Of a stretch of 64,000 nt of DNA, positions 35,505 to 46,323 are shown in pieces. Under the pieces are notes generated by a model. It ran no database searches. It was given only the letters and a program-made list of their open reading frames with translations, and was not told the DNA's origin. The position numbers were made by a program, and so were the translations under genes. The DNA is taken from assembly GCF_001303895.1 (NCBI RefSeq), contig NZ_LJSD01000011.1:186001-250000 (forward strand). The letters are read 5' to 3'. The stretch is from Mesorhizobium sp. 1M-11. Its GTDB lineage: Bacteria; Pseudomonadota; Alphaproteobacteria; Rhizobiales; Rhizobiaceae. Position 1 is the first letter of the stretch. Each line of letters opens with the position of its first letter.

Positions 35505-37027
35505 CAAAAACGCCCAACATCCTGATCGTCATGGTCGACCAGCTCACCGGAACATTGTTTCCGGACGGGCCGGCGGACTTCCTGCACGCGCCGAACCTGA
35601 AGGCGTTTGCCGCACGCTCGGCGCGGTTCCGCAACAACTACACCGCCTCACCTCTGTGCGCGCCGGGACGTGCGGCCTTCATGAGCGGGCAACTGCCCTC
35701 GCGCAACGGCGTCTACGACAATGCCGCCGAATTCCCCTCCTCCATCCCGACATTCGCGCACCATTTGCGTGCAGCCGGCTATCACACCGTGCTGTCGGGC
35801 AAGATGCATTTCGTCGGACCAGACCAATTGCACGGCTTCGAGGAGCGCCTGACCACCGACATCTACCCGGCCGATTTCGGCTGGACGCCGGATTACCGCA
35901 AGCCCGGCGAGCGCATCGACTGGTGGTACCACAATCTGGGCTCCGTGACCGGTGCAGGCGTCGCCGAGATCACCAACCAGATGGAGTATGACGACGAAGT
36001 CGCCTTCCACGCCCAGCAGAAACTCTACGACTTCGCCCGGATATCAGACGACGCACAGCGCCGCCCCTGGTGCCTGACCGTCTCCTTCACGCACCCACAC
36101 GATCCTTATGTCGCACGGCGCCAATATTGGGACCTCTATGAGGACTGCCCGGCGCTCGAGCCGGAAACCGGCTTCATCCCATACGACAAGCAGGACCCAC
36201 ATTCGCAGCGGCTCTACAAGGCCAGCGACTACGACAGCTTTTCGATCACCCCCGAGCATATCCGCCGCGCCCGGCAAGGCTACTTCGCCAACATCTCCTA
36301 TCTCGACGACAAGGTCGGCGAGCTGCTCTCCGTGCTCGATCGCACCCGCATGGCCGACGACACCCTTGTCGTTTTCGCATCCGACCACGGCGACATGCTT
36401 GGCGAACGCGGCCTGTGGTTCAAGATGTGCTTCTACGAAGGCTCGGCGCGTGTGCCTTTGATGATCGCGGGCAAGGACATTCGCCCTGCCCGCATCGACG
36501 TGCCGGTTTCGAACCTCGACCTTTGCCCGACGCTGTGCGACCTTGCCGGCATCGACATCGGCGCCATCCAGCCTTGGACCGACGGACAATCGCTGGTGCC
36601 GCTGCTGCAGGGCGGCGGGCGCAGCGAGCCGGTGCTGATGGAATACGCCGCGGAGGGCTCCTATGCACCGATGGTGGCGATCCGCGAAGGCCGCTACAAA
36701 TTCGTGCATTGCGAGATCGACCCGCCGCAATTGTTCGACCTGGAACAGGATCCGCGCGAACGCGTCAATCTGGCCAGCGACCCCGATCACGCAGCGATCG
36801 CGGCAGCACTCATGGAAAAGGTACGGTTGCGCTGGGACATGGGCGCATTCGACGCTGCCGTGCGCGAAAGCCAGGCAAGGCGCTGGGTGATCTACCCGGC
36901 ACTGCGCAACGGCGCCTACTATCCATGGGAATTCCAGCCGCTGCAGAAAGCCTCCGAGCGCTATATGCGCAACCACATGAACCTCGACACGCTTGAGGCC
37001 GACAAACGCTTTCCAAGGGGTGAGTGA
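35501..37027 (+). CDS. betC: Choline-sulfatase BetC
   Basis: A 508-residue type I sulfatase that hydrolyses choline-O-sulfate to choline and sulfate. The formylglycine site is C53 in PLCAPGR (CxPxR). The metal-binding N-terminal ILIVMVDQL and the [17 protein letters not shown] segment are intact, and the C-terminal choline-sulfatase tail is present. It overlaps betI by four bases and the next gene by one, which indicates translational coupling. An anaerobic or FGE-type formylglycine maturase must be encoded elsewhere. Confidence 0.95.
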   Translation: MTKTPNILIVMVDQLTGTLFPDGPADFLHAPNLKAFAARSARFRNNYTASPLCAPGRAAFMSGQLPSRNGVYDNAAEFPSSIPTFAHHLRAAGYHTVLSGKMHFVGPDQLHGFEERLTTDIYPADFGWTPDYRKPGERIDWWYHNLGSVTGAGVAEITNQMEYDDEVAFHAQQKLYDFARISDDAQRRPWCLTVSFTHPHDPYVARRQYWDLYEDCPALEPETGFIPYDKQDPHSQRLYKASDYDSFSITPEHIRRARQGYFANISYLDDKVGELLSVLDRTRMADDTLVVFASDHGDMLGERGLWFKMCFYEGSARVPLMIAGKDIRPARIDVPVSNLDLCPTLCDLAGIDIGAIQPWTDGQSLVPLLQGGGRSEPVLMEYAAEGSYAPMVAIREGRYKFVHCEIDPPQLFDLEQDPRERVNLASDPDHAAIAAALMEKVRLRWDMGAFDAAVRESQARRWVIYPALRNGAYYPWEFQPLQKASERYMRNHMNLDTLEADKRFPRGE

Positions 37028-38028
37028 TGATTGAGCCCCCTGTTCCGTCTCTCGACCACATCCAGCGCGCCTATGCCGAAACGGCAAAGGCGACACAGAG
37101 GACGCCGCTGCTGGAATCGGCGGCACTTGCCCGCCAGACCGGCGCCGCGCGCGTCTTCGTCAAACCGGAATCGCTGCAATGGGCAGGCTCCTTCAAGGTG
37201 CGTGGTGCTTATTGGCGGTTGAAGCAGCTGTCGCCCGAAGAAGCCAGGGAGGGCGTCGTCGCCTATTCCTCCGGCAATTTTGCGCAAGGGCTGGCAGCGG
37301 CGGGTCAGGCACTCGGCATTCCCGTGACCATCGTCATGCCGATCGATGCACCGGCGGCCAAACGCGAAGCGACTGCAGGCTATGGTGCGCGTGTAGTCCT
37401 GACCGATCATGGCAACCGAGCCCGAGAGGAAGTGGCGGCGGCAAAGGCCCGCGAGATCGCCGCGACGGAGGGCCTGGCGCTGCTGCACCCCTTCGATGAT
37501 CCGGAGATCGTCGCCGGGCAGGCTGGCGCAGGACTGGAGGCGCTCGATCAGTTGGCTGCCCGCGGCGCTGCAGCTGATCTTCTTTTTTGCCAGGTCGGAG
37601 GCGGTGGCCTGATCGGAGGCATCTCTCTGGCCTTCCATTATCTCTCGCCCCGAACCCGGATACTTGCCGTGGAGCCAGAGGGCTTCAACGGCATGGGCTC
37701 GTCGCTCGCGCATGGCGCGATCGAAACAATGCCGCTCGGCCCAAGCTCGATCTGCGACGGGCTGATGGCGCGGGCACCCGGCATCGCCCCCTTTGCTGCG
37801 CTGAAGACGGCGGGTGCTGAAGGCATCACGGTGAACGACGCTGCCGTGCGGCGGGCAATGAAGACCGCTTTCGAGCGGTTGAAACTGGTGCTTGAGCCTT
37901 CAGGCGCGGCATCGCTGGCAGCTCTGGTCGATAGCGGCATAGATGTCGCAGGCAAGACCGTGCTCGTAATCGCAACTGGCGGCAACATCTCGCTCGCCGA
38001 TTTCATGGCGCATATGGAAAATGCTTGA
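37027..38028 (+). CDS. PLP-dependent serine/threonine dehydratase-like protein within the bet operon
   Basis: A 333-residue fold-type II PLP enzyme. The PLP lysine is in SFKVRGAYW, the substrate loop is SSGNFAQG and the phosphate-binding glycines are GGGGLIGG. It has the length of single-domain threonine/serine deaminases and lacks a regulatory ACT domain. It starts by a one-base overlap with the betC stop (TGATG) and overlaps betA by eight bases, so it is a true operon member. Serine deamination would link glycine betaine breakdown (via glycine and serine) to pyruvate; that role is inferred from context. A serine racemase is an alternative. Confidence 0.85.
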   Translation: MIEPPVPSLDHIQRAYAETAKATQRTPLLESAALARQTGAARVFVKPESLQWAGSFKVRGAYWRLKQLSPEEAREGVVAYSSGNFAQGLAAAGQALGIPVTIVMPIDAPAAKREATAGYGARVVLTDHGNRAREEVAAAKAREIAATEGLALLHPFDDPEIVAGQAGAGLEALDQLAARGAAADLLFCQVGGGGLIGGISLAFHYLSPRTRILAVEPEGFNGMGSSLAHGAIETMPLGPSSICDGLMARAPGIAPFAALKTAGAEGITVNDAAVRRAMKTAFERLKLVLEPSGAASLAALVDSGIDVAGKTVLVIATGGNISLADFMAHMENA

Positions 38029-39673
38029 AGCGGATTTCGTCATCATCGGCTCCGGCTCGGCCGGTTCGGCCATGGCCTACCGCCTGTCGGAGGACGGCAA
38101 GCATTCGGTGATCGTCATCGAGTATGGCGGCTCTGATGCCGGCCCGCTCATCCAGATGCCATCGGCGCTGTCGATCCCCCTCAACATGCCGCTCTACGAC
38201 TGGGGTTTCACCTCCGAGCCGGAGCCACATCTCGGCGGGCGTATCCTCGCCACGCCGCGCGGCAAGGTGATCGGCGGCTCGTCCTCGATCAACGGCATGG
38301 TCTATGTGCGTGGCCATGCGCGCGACTTCGACCACTGGTCTGAGCAAGGCGCGACGGGCTGGAGCTACGCCGACGTGCTGCCTTACTTCAAACGCATGGA
38401 GGACAGCCATGGCGGGGAAGATGGCTGGCGCGGCAAGGGTGGACCGCTGCATGTGCAGCGCGGCGCCCGCACGAACCCGCTCTATGCCGCCTTCATCGAA
38501 GCGGGCCGCCAGGCCGGCTTCGAACTGACCGACGACTACAACGGCGCCAAGCAGGAAGGCTTTGGGCCGATGGAGCAGACCATCCGCAACGGCCAGCGCT
38601 GGTCGGCAGCGAATGCCTATCTGAAGCCAGCGCTGAAACGGCAAAATGTGAGTCTCGTCAAAGGCTTCGCTCGGCGTGTGCTCATCGAGAATCAACGTGC
38701 CGTCGGCGTCGAGATCGAAGCTCGCAAACAGATTCAGGTCGTTAAAGCGCGGCGTGAGGTGATCGTCGCAGCATCCTCCATCAATTCGCCCAAGATCCTG
38801 ATGCTGTCCGGCATCGGCCCTGCCCGACACCTGGCCGAACACGGCATTCCGGTCGTCGCCGATCGACCCGGCGTCGGCCAGAATCTGCAGGACCACATGG
38901 AGCTCTATATCCAGCAGGAAGCGACCCAGCCGATCACTCTGAACTCGATCCTCAACCCTTTCTCCAAGGCACTGATCGGGGCGCGATGGCTGTTCTTCAA
39001 AAGCGGGCTGGGTGCCACCAACCACTTCGAAGCCGCGGCCTTCGTACGCTCGGCGCCGGGTGTCGACTATCCCGACATCCAGTATCACTTCATCCCGGCG
39101 GCTGTGCGTTATGACGGCAAGGCGGTCGCGAAGTCGCACGGCTTCCAGGCGCATGTCGGACCGATGCGGTCGAAGTCGCGCGGCTCCATCACGCTGCGCT
39201 CGCATGATCCCAATGCCAAGCCGATGATCCGCTTCAACTACATGTCGCATGCCGACGACTGGCAGGATTTTCGTCACTGCATCCGTCTTACCCGCGAGAT
39301 CTTCGGACAGGCTGCCTTCGATCCGTTCCGCGGCCAGGAAATCTCGCCGGGCAGCCATGTGCAGAGCGACGATGAACTGGATGCGTTCATTCGCGCGCAT
39401 GCCGAGAGCGCGTATCATCCCTGCGGCACCTGCCGCATCGGCCGCACCGATGATCTCCATGCCGTGGTCGATCCGGAATGCCGGGTGATCGGTGTCGACG
39501 GTCTGCGTGTCGCCGATTCCTCGATTTTCCCGCGCGTCACCAACGGCAATCTCAACGCGCCGTCGATCATGACCGGTGAGAAGGCCGCCGACCATATTCT
39601 CGGCCGCACACCGCTCGCGCCCTCGAACCAGGAACCCTGGATCAATCCGCGCTGGCAGGTCTCGGACAGATAG
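38021..39673 (+). CDS. betA: Choline dehydrogenase BetA
   Basis: A 550-residue FAD-dependent GMC oxidoreductase that oxidises choline to betaine aldehyde at the membrane. The FAD-binding GSGSAGS starts at residue 10. GMC signature 1 ([28 protein letters not shown]), signature 2 ([15 protein letters not shown]) and the C-terminal catalytic segment ([20 protein letters not shown]) are intact. It overlaps the preceding dehydratase gene by eight bases. Confidence 0.95.
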   Translation: MLEADFVIIGSGSAGSAMAYRLSEDGKHSVIVIEYGGSDAGPLIQMPSALSIPLNMPLYDWGFTSEPEPHLGGRILATPRGKVIGGSSSINGMVYVRGHARDFDHWSEQGATGWSYADVLPYFKRMEDSHGGEDGWRGKGGPLHVQRGARTNPLYAAFIEAGRQAGFELTDDYNGAKQEGFGPMEQTIRNGQRWSAANAYLKPALKRQNVSLVKGFARRVLIENQRAVGVEIEARKQIQVVKARREVIVAASSINSPKILMLSGIGPARHLAEHGIPVVADRPGVGQNLQDHMELYIQQEATQPITLNSILNPFSKALIGARWLFFKSGLGATNHFEAAAFVRSAPGVDYPDIQYHFIPAAVRYDGKAVAKSHGFQAHVGPMRSKSRGSITLRSHDPNAKPMIRFNYMSHADDWQDFRHCIRLTREIFGQAAFDPFRGQEISPGSHVQSDDELDAFIRAHAESAYHPCGTCRIGRTDDLHAVVDPECRVIGVDGLRVADSSIFPRVTNGNLNAPSIMTGEKAADHILGRTPLAPSNQEPWINPRWQVSDR

Positions 39674-39721
39674 AGCATCATTGGCCGTCGCATTCGGCGG
39701 GCCACAGAATTCGGAGATCCC

Positions 39722-41185
39722 ATGCGCGCGCAGCCCAAGGCATCGCACTACATCAACGGCCGCTTCGTCGACGACGAACAGGGCGCGCCGCTGCCGGTGA
39801 TCTATCCGGCGACCGGCGAAACCATCGCCACGCTGCATTCGGCAACGCCCAACATCGTCGAACTGGCCATCGAGGCAGCACGCGCCGCGCAACCGGCCTG
39901 GGCACGGCTGAAGCCGGTGGAGCGCGGTCGCATCCTGCGCCGTGCTGCCGACATCCTGCGCGCCCGCAACGCCGAGCTTGCCCGCATCGAAACGCTGGAT
40001 ACCGGCAAGGCAATCCAGGAGACGTTGGTGGCCGATCCGGCGTCTGCCGCGGACGCGCTGGAATATTTCGGCGGCGCGGTAGCGAGCTACACCGGCGACT
40101 ATGTCGATCTCGGCGGTCCCTTCGCATACACGCGGCGCGAGGCGCTCGGCGTCTGCGTCGGCATCGGCGCCTGGAACTATCCGATCCAGGGTGCGGGTTG
40201 GAAATCTGCCCCGGCGCTAGCCATGGGCAATGCCATGGTATTCAAGCCGTCGGAGAACACGCCGCTCTCCGCCCTGGCACTTGCCGAAATCTACACGGAA
40301 GCCGGCTTGCCGGACGGATTGTTCAACGTCGTGCAAGGTTACGGCGATGTCGGCGGCGCGCTGGCTTCGCACGAGGTGGTCGCCAAGGTCTCGCTGACCG
40401 GCTCGGTGCCGACCGGCAAGAAGGTGCTGGCGCTGACTGGTTCCCTTATGAAGCACGCCACGATGGAACTCGGCGGCAAGTCGCCGCTGATCGTTTTCGA
40501 CGATGCCGATCTCGAGAACGCCATCGGCGGTGCCATGCTCGGCAATTTCTATTCGACAGGCCAGGTCTGCTCCAACGGCACCCGCGTGTTCGTCCAGAAA
40601 GCTCTGCATGACCGTTTCGTCGAACGGCTGACGGAGCGTACCAAGGCAATACGCATCGGCGACCCGCTCGATCCTGAAACGCAGATGGGCCCATTGATCA
40701 ACAAGGCACAGCACGACAAGGTGATGTCTTATATCGGCGTCGGCAAGACCGACGGCGCGTCGCTCCATTACGGCGGCGGCGAGCCGAAGCTGCAGGGTTT
40801 CGAAAACGGCTTCTTCATCGAACCGACCATCTTCACCAATGTCACGGACCAGATGCGCATCGCGCGCGAGGAGATCTTCGGGCCCGTGATGAGCGTGCTG
40901 TCCTTCAATGACGAAGACGAAGTGATCGACCGCGCCAACGATACCGAATTCGGCCTCTCTGCCGGCGTCTTCACCCGCGACCTGCCGCGCGCGCATCGCG
41001 TGATCGCAGAATTGCAGGCAGGCACCTGCTGGATCAACAACTATAACCTGTCGCCGGTCGAGATGCCGTTCGGCGGCTTCAAGCAGTCGGGCATCGGCCG
41101 CGAGAACTCGCTGTCAGCACTGGCACTCTACTCACAGGAGAAGTCGGTCTATGTGGAAACAGGTGACGTGGCGAGCCCGTACTAG
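39722..41185 (+). CDS. betB: Betaine aldehyde dehydrogenase BetB
   Basis: A 487-residue NAD(P)-dependent aldehyde dehydrogenase that makes glycine betaine. Catalytic E249 (MELGGKSP) and C283 ([11 protein letters not shown]) are present, as are the cofactor-binding segment WNYPIQ and the C-terminal [20 protein letters not shown] typical of BetB. It is 48 bases after betA and closes the operon. Its stop codon overlaps by four bases that of the converging guanylyltransferase gene. Confidence 0.95.
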   Translation: MRAQPKASHYINGRFVDDEQGAPLPVIYPATGETIATLHSATPNIVELAIEAARAAQPAWARLKPVERGRILRRAADILRARNAELARIETLDTGKAIQETLVADPASAADALEYFGGAVASYTGDYVDLGGPFAYTRREALGVCVGIGAWNYPIQGAGWKSAPALAMGNAMVFKPSENTPLSALALAEIYTEAGLPDGLFNVVQGYGDVGGALASHEVVAKVSLTGSVPTGKKVLALTGSLMKHATMELGGKSPLIVFDDADLENAIGGAMLGNFYSTGQVCSNGTRVFVQKALHDRFVERLTERTKAIRIGDPLDPETQMGPLINKAQHDKVMSYIGVGKTDGASLHYGGGEPKLQGFENGFFIEPTIFTNVTDQMRIAREEIFGPVMSVLSFNDEDEVIDRANDTEFGLSAGVFTRDLPRAHRVIAELQAGTCWINNYNLSPVEMPFGGFKQSGIGRENSLSALALYSQEKSVYVETGDVASPY

Positions 41186-43434
41186 GCCGGTCTCCCCTTC
41201 CCTGTTTCTTCTGTCTTGTCGAGATATTGCGTGAGTGCCGTGACAAGATGATAGAAGATGCTTGCCGGCACTTCCGTGGCCTGTGAGCGGCCACGTTCGT
41301 CGATGCGATCGATCCACAGGCCGACCGGCGCTGGATCGATGTGCCAGCGGAACAGACGCCCGACACGGGCCTCGATCTCCGGTTTCAGATCCGGCCCCCC
41401 CGTGCCGTCCAACGCGATTGCTGCCTTGATCGCTTCGGTTTGTGGCCAACTGCGTGAAATGCTGTCGAGCGGCAGGCCGTCACGCGAGACGGCACCGTAA
41501 GCCAGCCCCGTGGCACGGTTCAAGCCATTGGCGATGGCCGAGGCGTAGAGCTTGCGCGCATAGCCAGCGAGATCGGCCTGGCCGCTGCGCTCGGCAAAAT
41601 CGACCAGCAGCGAAGCCCATTCGAAATGATGACCGGGCTCGGTCCATTCGCCGCGCTCACTCAACGCCGGTTTCCACTCGTCATCGAAATACTCGCCGAG
41701 CGTCCAGCTTTCGCGGTCGAAGAAATGGCTACGGAAGAGGTCTACCAGCCTCGCGGAGCGGCGCAGATAGGTGCGGTCGCCGGTAGCCAAATGCCATGCC
41801 AGGAACGCCTCCAGCAGATGCATATGCGGGTTGGAACGACGCTCTCCCTTGCCGCCCGATATCTCCAGGAAGCCGGTCAGGCGTTCGTCTTCCAGGTGCG
41901 CATCGAGGAAAGAGAACGTCTCCTGCCCCAAACGCAACGCATCAGGATTGCCGCACATATGCGCATGCGCCAGCGCCAGCAGGACGCAGGAGTGGTCGTA
42001 GGCGTCCTCCGCAGGATCGGCGATGCTGCCGTCCACATTCATCGTGCGCACCCAGCCGCCATTGTCGGTACGGCCATAACGCGCCATGAAGTCGATACCA
42101 TGTGCGATAAGCCGATCGGCGGGCCCATCCCAGCCACGCACCTTGGCCACCGCGAAGGCATAGACCTGGCGAGCCATTGTGCGCATGCGCTTGGGCTTCA
42201 TCAGAGGAGACGCGTCGAAACCCAAAGCTTCGTGAAAACCGCCATGGCGATCATCCACGCCAACGGTCGACCATAACGGCATGGTTTCCTCGAACAGCCA
42301 ATGGCGCACACGCTTGCGCCAGGAGCCATTCTCGATGACGCGGTCATGCGCCGGCGTGAATTTGGTTTCCAGGCGTCCACTCTTCTCGAGCTGCTCGACA
42401 ATCTTGCGCACATTCTGGCTGTGGCTCACGGGCGCGACAAAAGTCGCGTCGGCGGTCGAGACGATGGCGATGTCCTTCAGGCCGACCGCCGAGAGCAAGC
42501 GACCCTGGCTGCGGATGTAGGAATCCTGGCAATCGATGGCGACAACGTCACCAATGACGACATTGCCATCCTTGTCGGCGGGGCCGACGTCGAGCAGCGA
42601 CTGCCATGAGCCGAGATCGTTCCAGCGGAAACCCGCTGGAACCATGGCGATGTCGCTCGCCCGCTCCATGACGGCATAGTCGATCGAAATCGAGGGAATG
42701 GCTTCGTAGAGATCCTGCACCATGTAGAGGCCGGACACGTCGCTGGTCGCTGCCTTGAAGGCAGTCTCAGTGGCCTGCCAGATCTCCGGTCGAAACGACA
42801 GGAAGGCATCCCGCATGGCGCTGGCACGAAACAGGAAGATGCCGGCATTCCAGTAGAAATTGCCTGCCGCGAGATAGGTTTCGGCCGTGGCAAGATCTGG
42901 TTTTTCAACGAAACGCGAGACATCGAACACGCCACCCTGCTCCGTTCCGACTTCGATATAGCCATAGCCTGTTTCGGGCTGGGTCGGTTTTACGCCGAAT
43001 ACGACCAGCCTGCCGGCTCGGGCAGCCGGAACGCCGGCCTCCACGGTCTGCCAGAACTGCGCCGTGGTCGAAATCTCGTGATCGGACGGCACCACCAGCA
43101 TCAGCGCATCGTCGAATTCGGCAAGCGTACGCAACGTTGCCAACGCCACGGCGGCGGCTGTGTTGCAGCCAACGGGCTCGAACAATGCGCCTCCACCACG
43201 AAGATCGATGCCGGCAAGGTCGGCGCTGACTCGCTCGGCATGACGCTCTGAGGCGATCAGGAAGACCGGCGTCTCCCCTCCAACGCGCGCGGTCAGCCGC
43301 TGCAGCGTCTTGACCAGCATCGAGCCGTCACCGGACAGATCATGGAACTGCTTGGGATTGTCCTCGCGCGATAGCGGCCACAGCCGCGAACCGACGCCGC
43401 CGCTCATCACAAAACCGACGATGCGCTCGTTCAT
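41182..43434 (-). CDS. Mannose-1-phosphate guanylyltransferase fused to an AGE-type isomerase
   Basis: About 750 residues. The N-terminal half is a GDP-mannose pyrophosphorylase ([19 protein letters not shown] at residues 11-29, [24 protein letters not shown]). From about residue 360 to the end it is an N-acylglucosamine 2-epimerase/mannose isomerase-like alpha/alpha barrel ([41 protein letters not shown]). The familiar bacterial ManC instead ends in a cupin mannose-6-phosphate isomerase. Here the isomerase step appears to be supplied by a different fold. I chose ATG 43434 ([13 protein letters not shown]). It lies 16 bases after the phosphomannomutase gene, so both serve GDP-mannose supply for surface polysaccharide. 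Confidence 0.88.
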   Translation of the reverse strand: MNERIVGFVMSGGVGSRLWPLSREDNPKQFHDLSGDGSMLVKTLQRLTARVGGETPVFLIASERHAERVSADLAGIDLRGGGALFEPVGCNTAAAVALATLRTLAEFDDALMLVVPSDHEISTTAQFWQTVEAGVPAARAGRLVVFGVKPTQPETGYGYIEVGTEQGGVFDVSRFVEKPDLATAETYLAAGNFYWNAGIFLFRASAMRDAFLSFRPEIWQATETAFKAATSDVSGLYMVQDLYEAIPSISIDYAVMERASDIAMVPAGFRWNDLGSWQSLLDVGPADKDGNVVIGDVVAIDCQDSYIRSQGRLLSAVGLKDIAIVSTADATFVAPVSHSQNVRKIVEQLEKSGRLETKFTPAHDRVIENGSWRKRVRHWLFEETMPLWSTVGVDDRHGGFHEALGFDASPLMKPKRMRTMARQVYAFAVAKVRGWDGPADRLIAHGIDFMARYGRTDNGGWVRTMNVDGSIADPAEDAYDHSCVLLALAHAHMCGNPDALRLGQETFSFLDAHLEDERLTGFLEISGGKGERRSNPHMHLLEAFLAWHLATGDRTYLRRSARLVDLFRSHFFDRESWTLGEYFDDEWKPALSERGEWTEPGHHFEWASLLVDFAERSGQADLAGYARKLYASAIANGLNRATGLAYGAVSRDGLPLDSISRSWPQTEAIKAAIALDGTGGPDLKPEIEARVGRLFRWHIDPAPVGLWIDRIDERGRSQATEVPASIFYHLVTALTQYLDKTEETGKGRPA

Positions 43435-43450
43435 ACCGCCCCACGCACAT

Positions 43451-44971
43451 TCAAAACGTCTGATTATAAGGCCCGACATCCGGGCTGCGCCGCAGCACGG
43501 CATCGACACCTTCGAACATCTGCTGCCGCCGCTCGGCGGAAACCGGGCTTTCCACCACCACGACCAGCTCCGGCTTGTTCGACGAGGCTCTTACCAGCCC
43601 CCAGGTGCCATCCTCGGCGACCACACGCACACCGTTGACGGTCACGAGGTCAACGATCTTCTGGCCGGCAAAGACCTCGCCGCGTTGCTTCAGCGCCTGG
43701 AAGTCGGCAACGACGCGCTCGACGACGCCATATTTCTTGTCGTCGTCGCAATGCGGCGACATGGTCGGCGTGCCAAAGGTCAGCGGCAGGTCGCGATAGA
43801 GATCGGCCATCGATTTTTCGGGATTGCGGTCGAGCATGCGGCAGACGGCGATCGCCGTGACAAGCCCATCGTCGTAGCCGCGCCCGATAGGCGGGTTGAA
43901 AAAGAAATGCCCCGACTTCTCGAAGCCGGCGATGGCACCTAGCTCGGCAACCCGGCGCTTGATGTAGGAATGGCCGGTCTTCCAATAGTCTGTCTTTGCA
44001 TCGTTGGCACGGAGCACGTCATCAGTGTTGAACAGACCGGTTGATTTCACGTCGACGACAAAAACCGAACCGGAATGCTGACTGGAAATGTCGCGGGCAA
44101 GCATCACGCCGACCTTGTCGGCGAAGATTTCGTTGCCCTCATTGTCGACCACGCCGCAGCGGTCGCCATCGCCATCAAACCCCAGGCCGACATCGGCGCC
44201 GGTCTCCAGCACCTTGTCGCGGATGGCGTGCAGCATCTTCATGTCTTCGGGGTTGGGATTGTAGCGCGGGAAAGTATGGTCGAGTTCCACGTCGAGCGGG
44301 ATCACTTCGCAGCCGATGCGCTCCAGTACCTCAGGCGCGAAGGCGCCCGCGGTGCCGTTGCCACAGGCAGCAACCACCTTCAATTTTCGGGAAATGCTTC
44401 CGCTGGAAACCAGATCGTTGACATAAGTTTGCCGAAAGTCCGGAACGAACTCGTAGCTGCCACCATCGGTGAGATCGAAATCCCCACCGAGCACGATGTC
44501 TCTCAGCGACGCCATCTCTTCAGGACCAAAGGTCAGCGGCCGCTGCGCGCCCATTTTCACGCCCGTCCAGCCGTTCTCGTTGTGTGAAGCGGTGACCATG
44601 GCGACGGACGGAACGTCGAGCGCGAACTGGGCGAAATAAGCCATCGGCGAAAGCGCCAGGCCGATATCCTTGACCCTGGCGCCAGTGGCCATCAGGCCGG
44701 AAACCAGCGCCAGCTTGATCGACAGAGAATAAGATCGGAAATCATGACCGGTGACGATGCCGGGACCAACGCCCAGACGGCGAATCAGCGTTCCCAGCCC
44801 CATTCCCAGCGCCTGAACACCGACGAGGTTCAGTTCGGGCGGCTGTGCAGAAGCCGGATGGCCAAACCACCAGCGCGCGTCATATTCGCGGAAACCCGAC
44901 GGCTTGACGAGCGCCGCGGTCTCGAAAGCGAAAGTATTGGGCTTGGCTTCGGCGACGATCTTGAAGGTCAA
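43451..44971 (-). CDS. Phosphomannomutase/phosphoglucomutase
   Basis: A 506-residue alpha-D-phosphohexomutase. The phosphoserine is S129 in MVTASHNENGWTG, the magnesium loop is D266-x-D268-x-D270-R in DGDGDR, and the sugar-binding GFEKSGHFFF and C-terminal VRASSNKPELVVVVES are present. It converts mannose-6-phosphate to mannose-1-phosphate (and often glucose phosphates too). It is directly upstream of the guanylyltransferase-AGE fusion in one transcription unit. Confidence 0.93.
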   Translation of the reverse strand: MTFKIVAEAKPNTFAFETAALVKPSGFREYDARWWFGHPASAQPPELNLVGVQALGMGLGTLIRRLGVGPGIVTGHDFRSYSLSIKLALVSGLMATGARVKDIGLALSPMAYFAQFALDVPSVAMVTASHNENGWTGVKMGAQRPLTFGPEEMASLRDIVLGGDFDLTDGGSYEFVPDFRQTYVNDLVSSGSISRKLKVVAACGNGTAGAFAPEVLERIGCEVIPLDVELDHTFPRYNPNPEDMKMLHAIRDKVLETGADVGLGFDGDGDRCGVVDNEGNEIFADKVGVMLARDISSQHSGSVFVVDVKSTGLFNTDDVLRANDAKTDYWKTGHSYIKRRVAELGAIAGFEKSGHFFFNPPIGRGYDDGLVTAIAVCRMLDRNPEKSMADLYRDLPLTFGTPTMSPHCDDDKKYGVVERVVADFQALKQRGEVFAGQKIVDLVTVNGVRVVAEDGTWGLVRASSNKPELVVVVESPVSAERRQQMFEGVDAVLRRSPDVGPYNQTF

Positions 44972-45182
44972 GACAGCGGAGCTCCTATAAGGCCAAAGCC
45001 TGTTTGCGGCGACATGAAACGTTCCGGATCGCCGTTACGCGCAGCGGTTTTAGCACATCTGCCTAACAGGAACCTTATCCAAGCGAGCCATGCGCCGACA
45101 AAGCTAACGAAATGCGACCGGAACAGCGCCATACCCGCTTGCAGGAACGGGACGCGGCAGCTATAAGCCCGCCGTCTGGTCA

Positions 45183-45259
45183 CGGAGTGTAGCGCAGCCT
45201 GGTAGCGCACATCGTTCGGGACGATGGGGTCGCAGGTTCGAATCCTGCCACTCCGACCA
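45183..45259 (+). tRNA. tRNA-Pro (anticodon CGG)
   Basis: The acceptor stem is CGGAGTG with CACTCCG, the discriminator is A and the CCA is encoded. The anticodon arm is CATCG-TTCGGGA-CGATG, giving CGG with G at position 37 as expected for proline. The T loop TTCGAAT is standard. It sits at the border between the chromosomal genes and the phage block, where tRNA 3' ends commonly serve as attachment sites. Confidence 0.95.
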
Positions 45260-45291
45260 GAAAAATCAAAGGGTTGCCCTTGTTCTCCCGA

Positions 45292-45825
45292 ATGCACCCC
45301 ACAGTTATCCCCACAGTTTCCGCCGTTCTTTTCCACATTGGCATGTTCTCACCGCCGATGACTGCGGCGGCCGAACCCATTGTCGGCGTCGCCTCAGTAG
45401 TCGACGGCGACACAATCGAAATCCACGGCCAGCGTATCCGCCTCAACGGAATCGACGCACCTGAAAGCCGGCAGCTTTGCCTCGATGCTGGAGGCAAGAA
45501 ATACCGCTGTGGGCAAAAGGCCGCACTTGCGCTGTCTGACTTCCTCGACGCGCATCGGCCGACATCGTGCGTCGAGGTTGACCGAGATCGCTACCGACGT
45601 GCCGTTGCCGTTTGCACTGCCGGCGGGCACGACATCGCCGAATGGATGGTCAGGCAAGGCCATGCGCTCGACTGGCCGCGCTACAGTGACGGCGCATATG
45701 CCCCGGCCGAGCGAGACGCCAGAGCGGCCGAACGCGGCATGTGGGCGGGCTCCTTTGCTCGACCATGGGAGTGGCGAGCGGATCACGACGGCGCCGAATT
45801 GATCGGCATTACGTTGCGAGAATAG
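45292..45825 (+). CDS. Thermonuclease-family (SNase) protein, probably secreted
   Basis: About 177 residues. A hydrophobic N-terminus rich in Ala/Met (ends PMTAAAEP) looks like a signal peptide. The SNase domain then has VDGDTIEIHGQRIRLNGIDAPES and the second arginine region DRDRYRRAVAVC. Such enzymes cut DNA and RNA with calcium. No start has a good ribosome-binding site; ATG 45292 and an in-frame TTG at 45274 are both possible. It lies 33 bases past the tRNA-Pro gene and may be cargo of the prophage or an old chromosomal neighbour. Confidence 0.8.
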   Translation: MHPTVIPTVSAVLFHIGMFSPPMTAAAEPIVGVASVVDGDTIEIHGQRIRLNGIDAPESRQLCLDAGGKKYRCGQKAALALSDFLDAHRPTSCVEVDRDRYRRAVAVCTAGGHDIAEWMVRQGHALDWPRYSDGAYAPAERDARAAERGMWAGSFARPWEWRADHDGAELIGITLRE

Positions 45826-45843
45826 GAACACATTCCTTTTTGC

Positions 45844-45878
45844 TTGACTGCCGTCGAGCATGAGAACATTTTAAGAAC
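45844..45878 (+). promoter_or_regulatory. Promoter with alphaproteobacterial LexA (SOS) box
   Basis: GAAC-N7-GAAC at 45864-45878 (GTTC-N7-GTTC on the other strand) is the direct-repeat SOS box known from Rhodobacter and Rhizobiales. TTGACT at 45844-45849 is 17 bases upstream of CATTTT (45867), so the box would cover the -10 region. The gene at 45958 would then be induced by DNA damage. Confidence 0.65.
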
Positions 45879-45957
45879 ACGCTGGGCGACCGGCCATTCA
45901 TCATTTCATGCGTCGGGATGCGCGCGAGAGGCGCCGCCGGGAGTGTTTTTGGCTGCG

Positions 45958-46323
45958 ATGAGCCACAATCCAAGACGAGAGCCAGGCTTAAAGCCGGAAG
46001 AGGTCGCGCGCATCTCAGCATCGATCGTAAAGGAGATGCCGGCGCCGGAAGACCGCCGTTGGCGCGATCTGTTCGAGTTGTCGTGCTGGATCTCTGAACG
46101 TGCGGCCATGGGCAAGACGGTGTTCCTGTCGCCGGCTACCGCGCATGTCGTAGCGCGCCATCTCAGCACGTGCCACGAGAAGCCAACGCGCGACGACATC
46201 GCCCTGATGATCTGCAAGCGTGGCGAGATCAATCGATGCGCCGACCCCTGTTATGACTGCCGGGGAAAAGCCAATATCGTGATCAGGGCTTACGGGTGCG
46301 GGGCTGGCGGCGGGTCACGGTAA
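45958..46323 (+). CDS. Small Cys-rich protein of unknown function, likely SOS-regulated
   Basis: A 121-residue protein I do not recognise. It has a helical N-terminus (LKPEEVARISASIVKEMP) and a middle region with ATAHVVARHLSTCHEKPTRDD. The C-terminus CADPCYDCRGKANIVIRAYGCG has four cysteines spaced like a metal-binding ribbon. ATG 45958 is chosen because the upstream part of the open frame holds the LexA box. Its end overlaps the first phage gene tail-to-tail by nine bases. Confidence 0.6.
   Translation: MSHNPRREPGLKPEEVARISASIVKEMPAPEDRRWRDLFELSCWISERAAMGKTVFLSPATAHVVARHLSTCHEKPTRDDIALMICKRGEINRCADPCYDCRGKANIVIRAYGCGAGGGSR

Noticed and set aside
38003..39892. 629-codon open frame antisense to betA
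   Set aside because: betA has intact GMC signatures and operon overlaps; the reverse frame has Arg/Asp-rich shadow composition.
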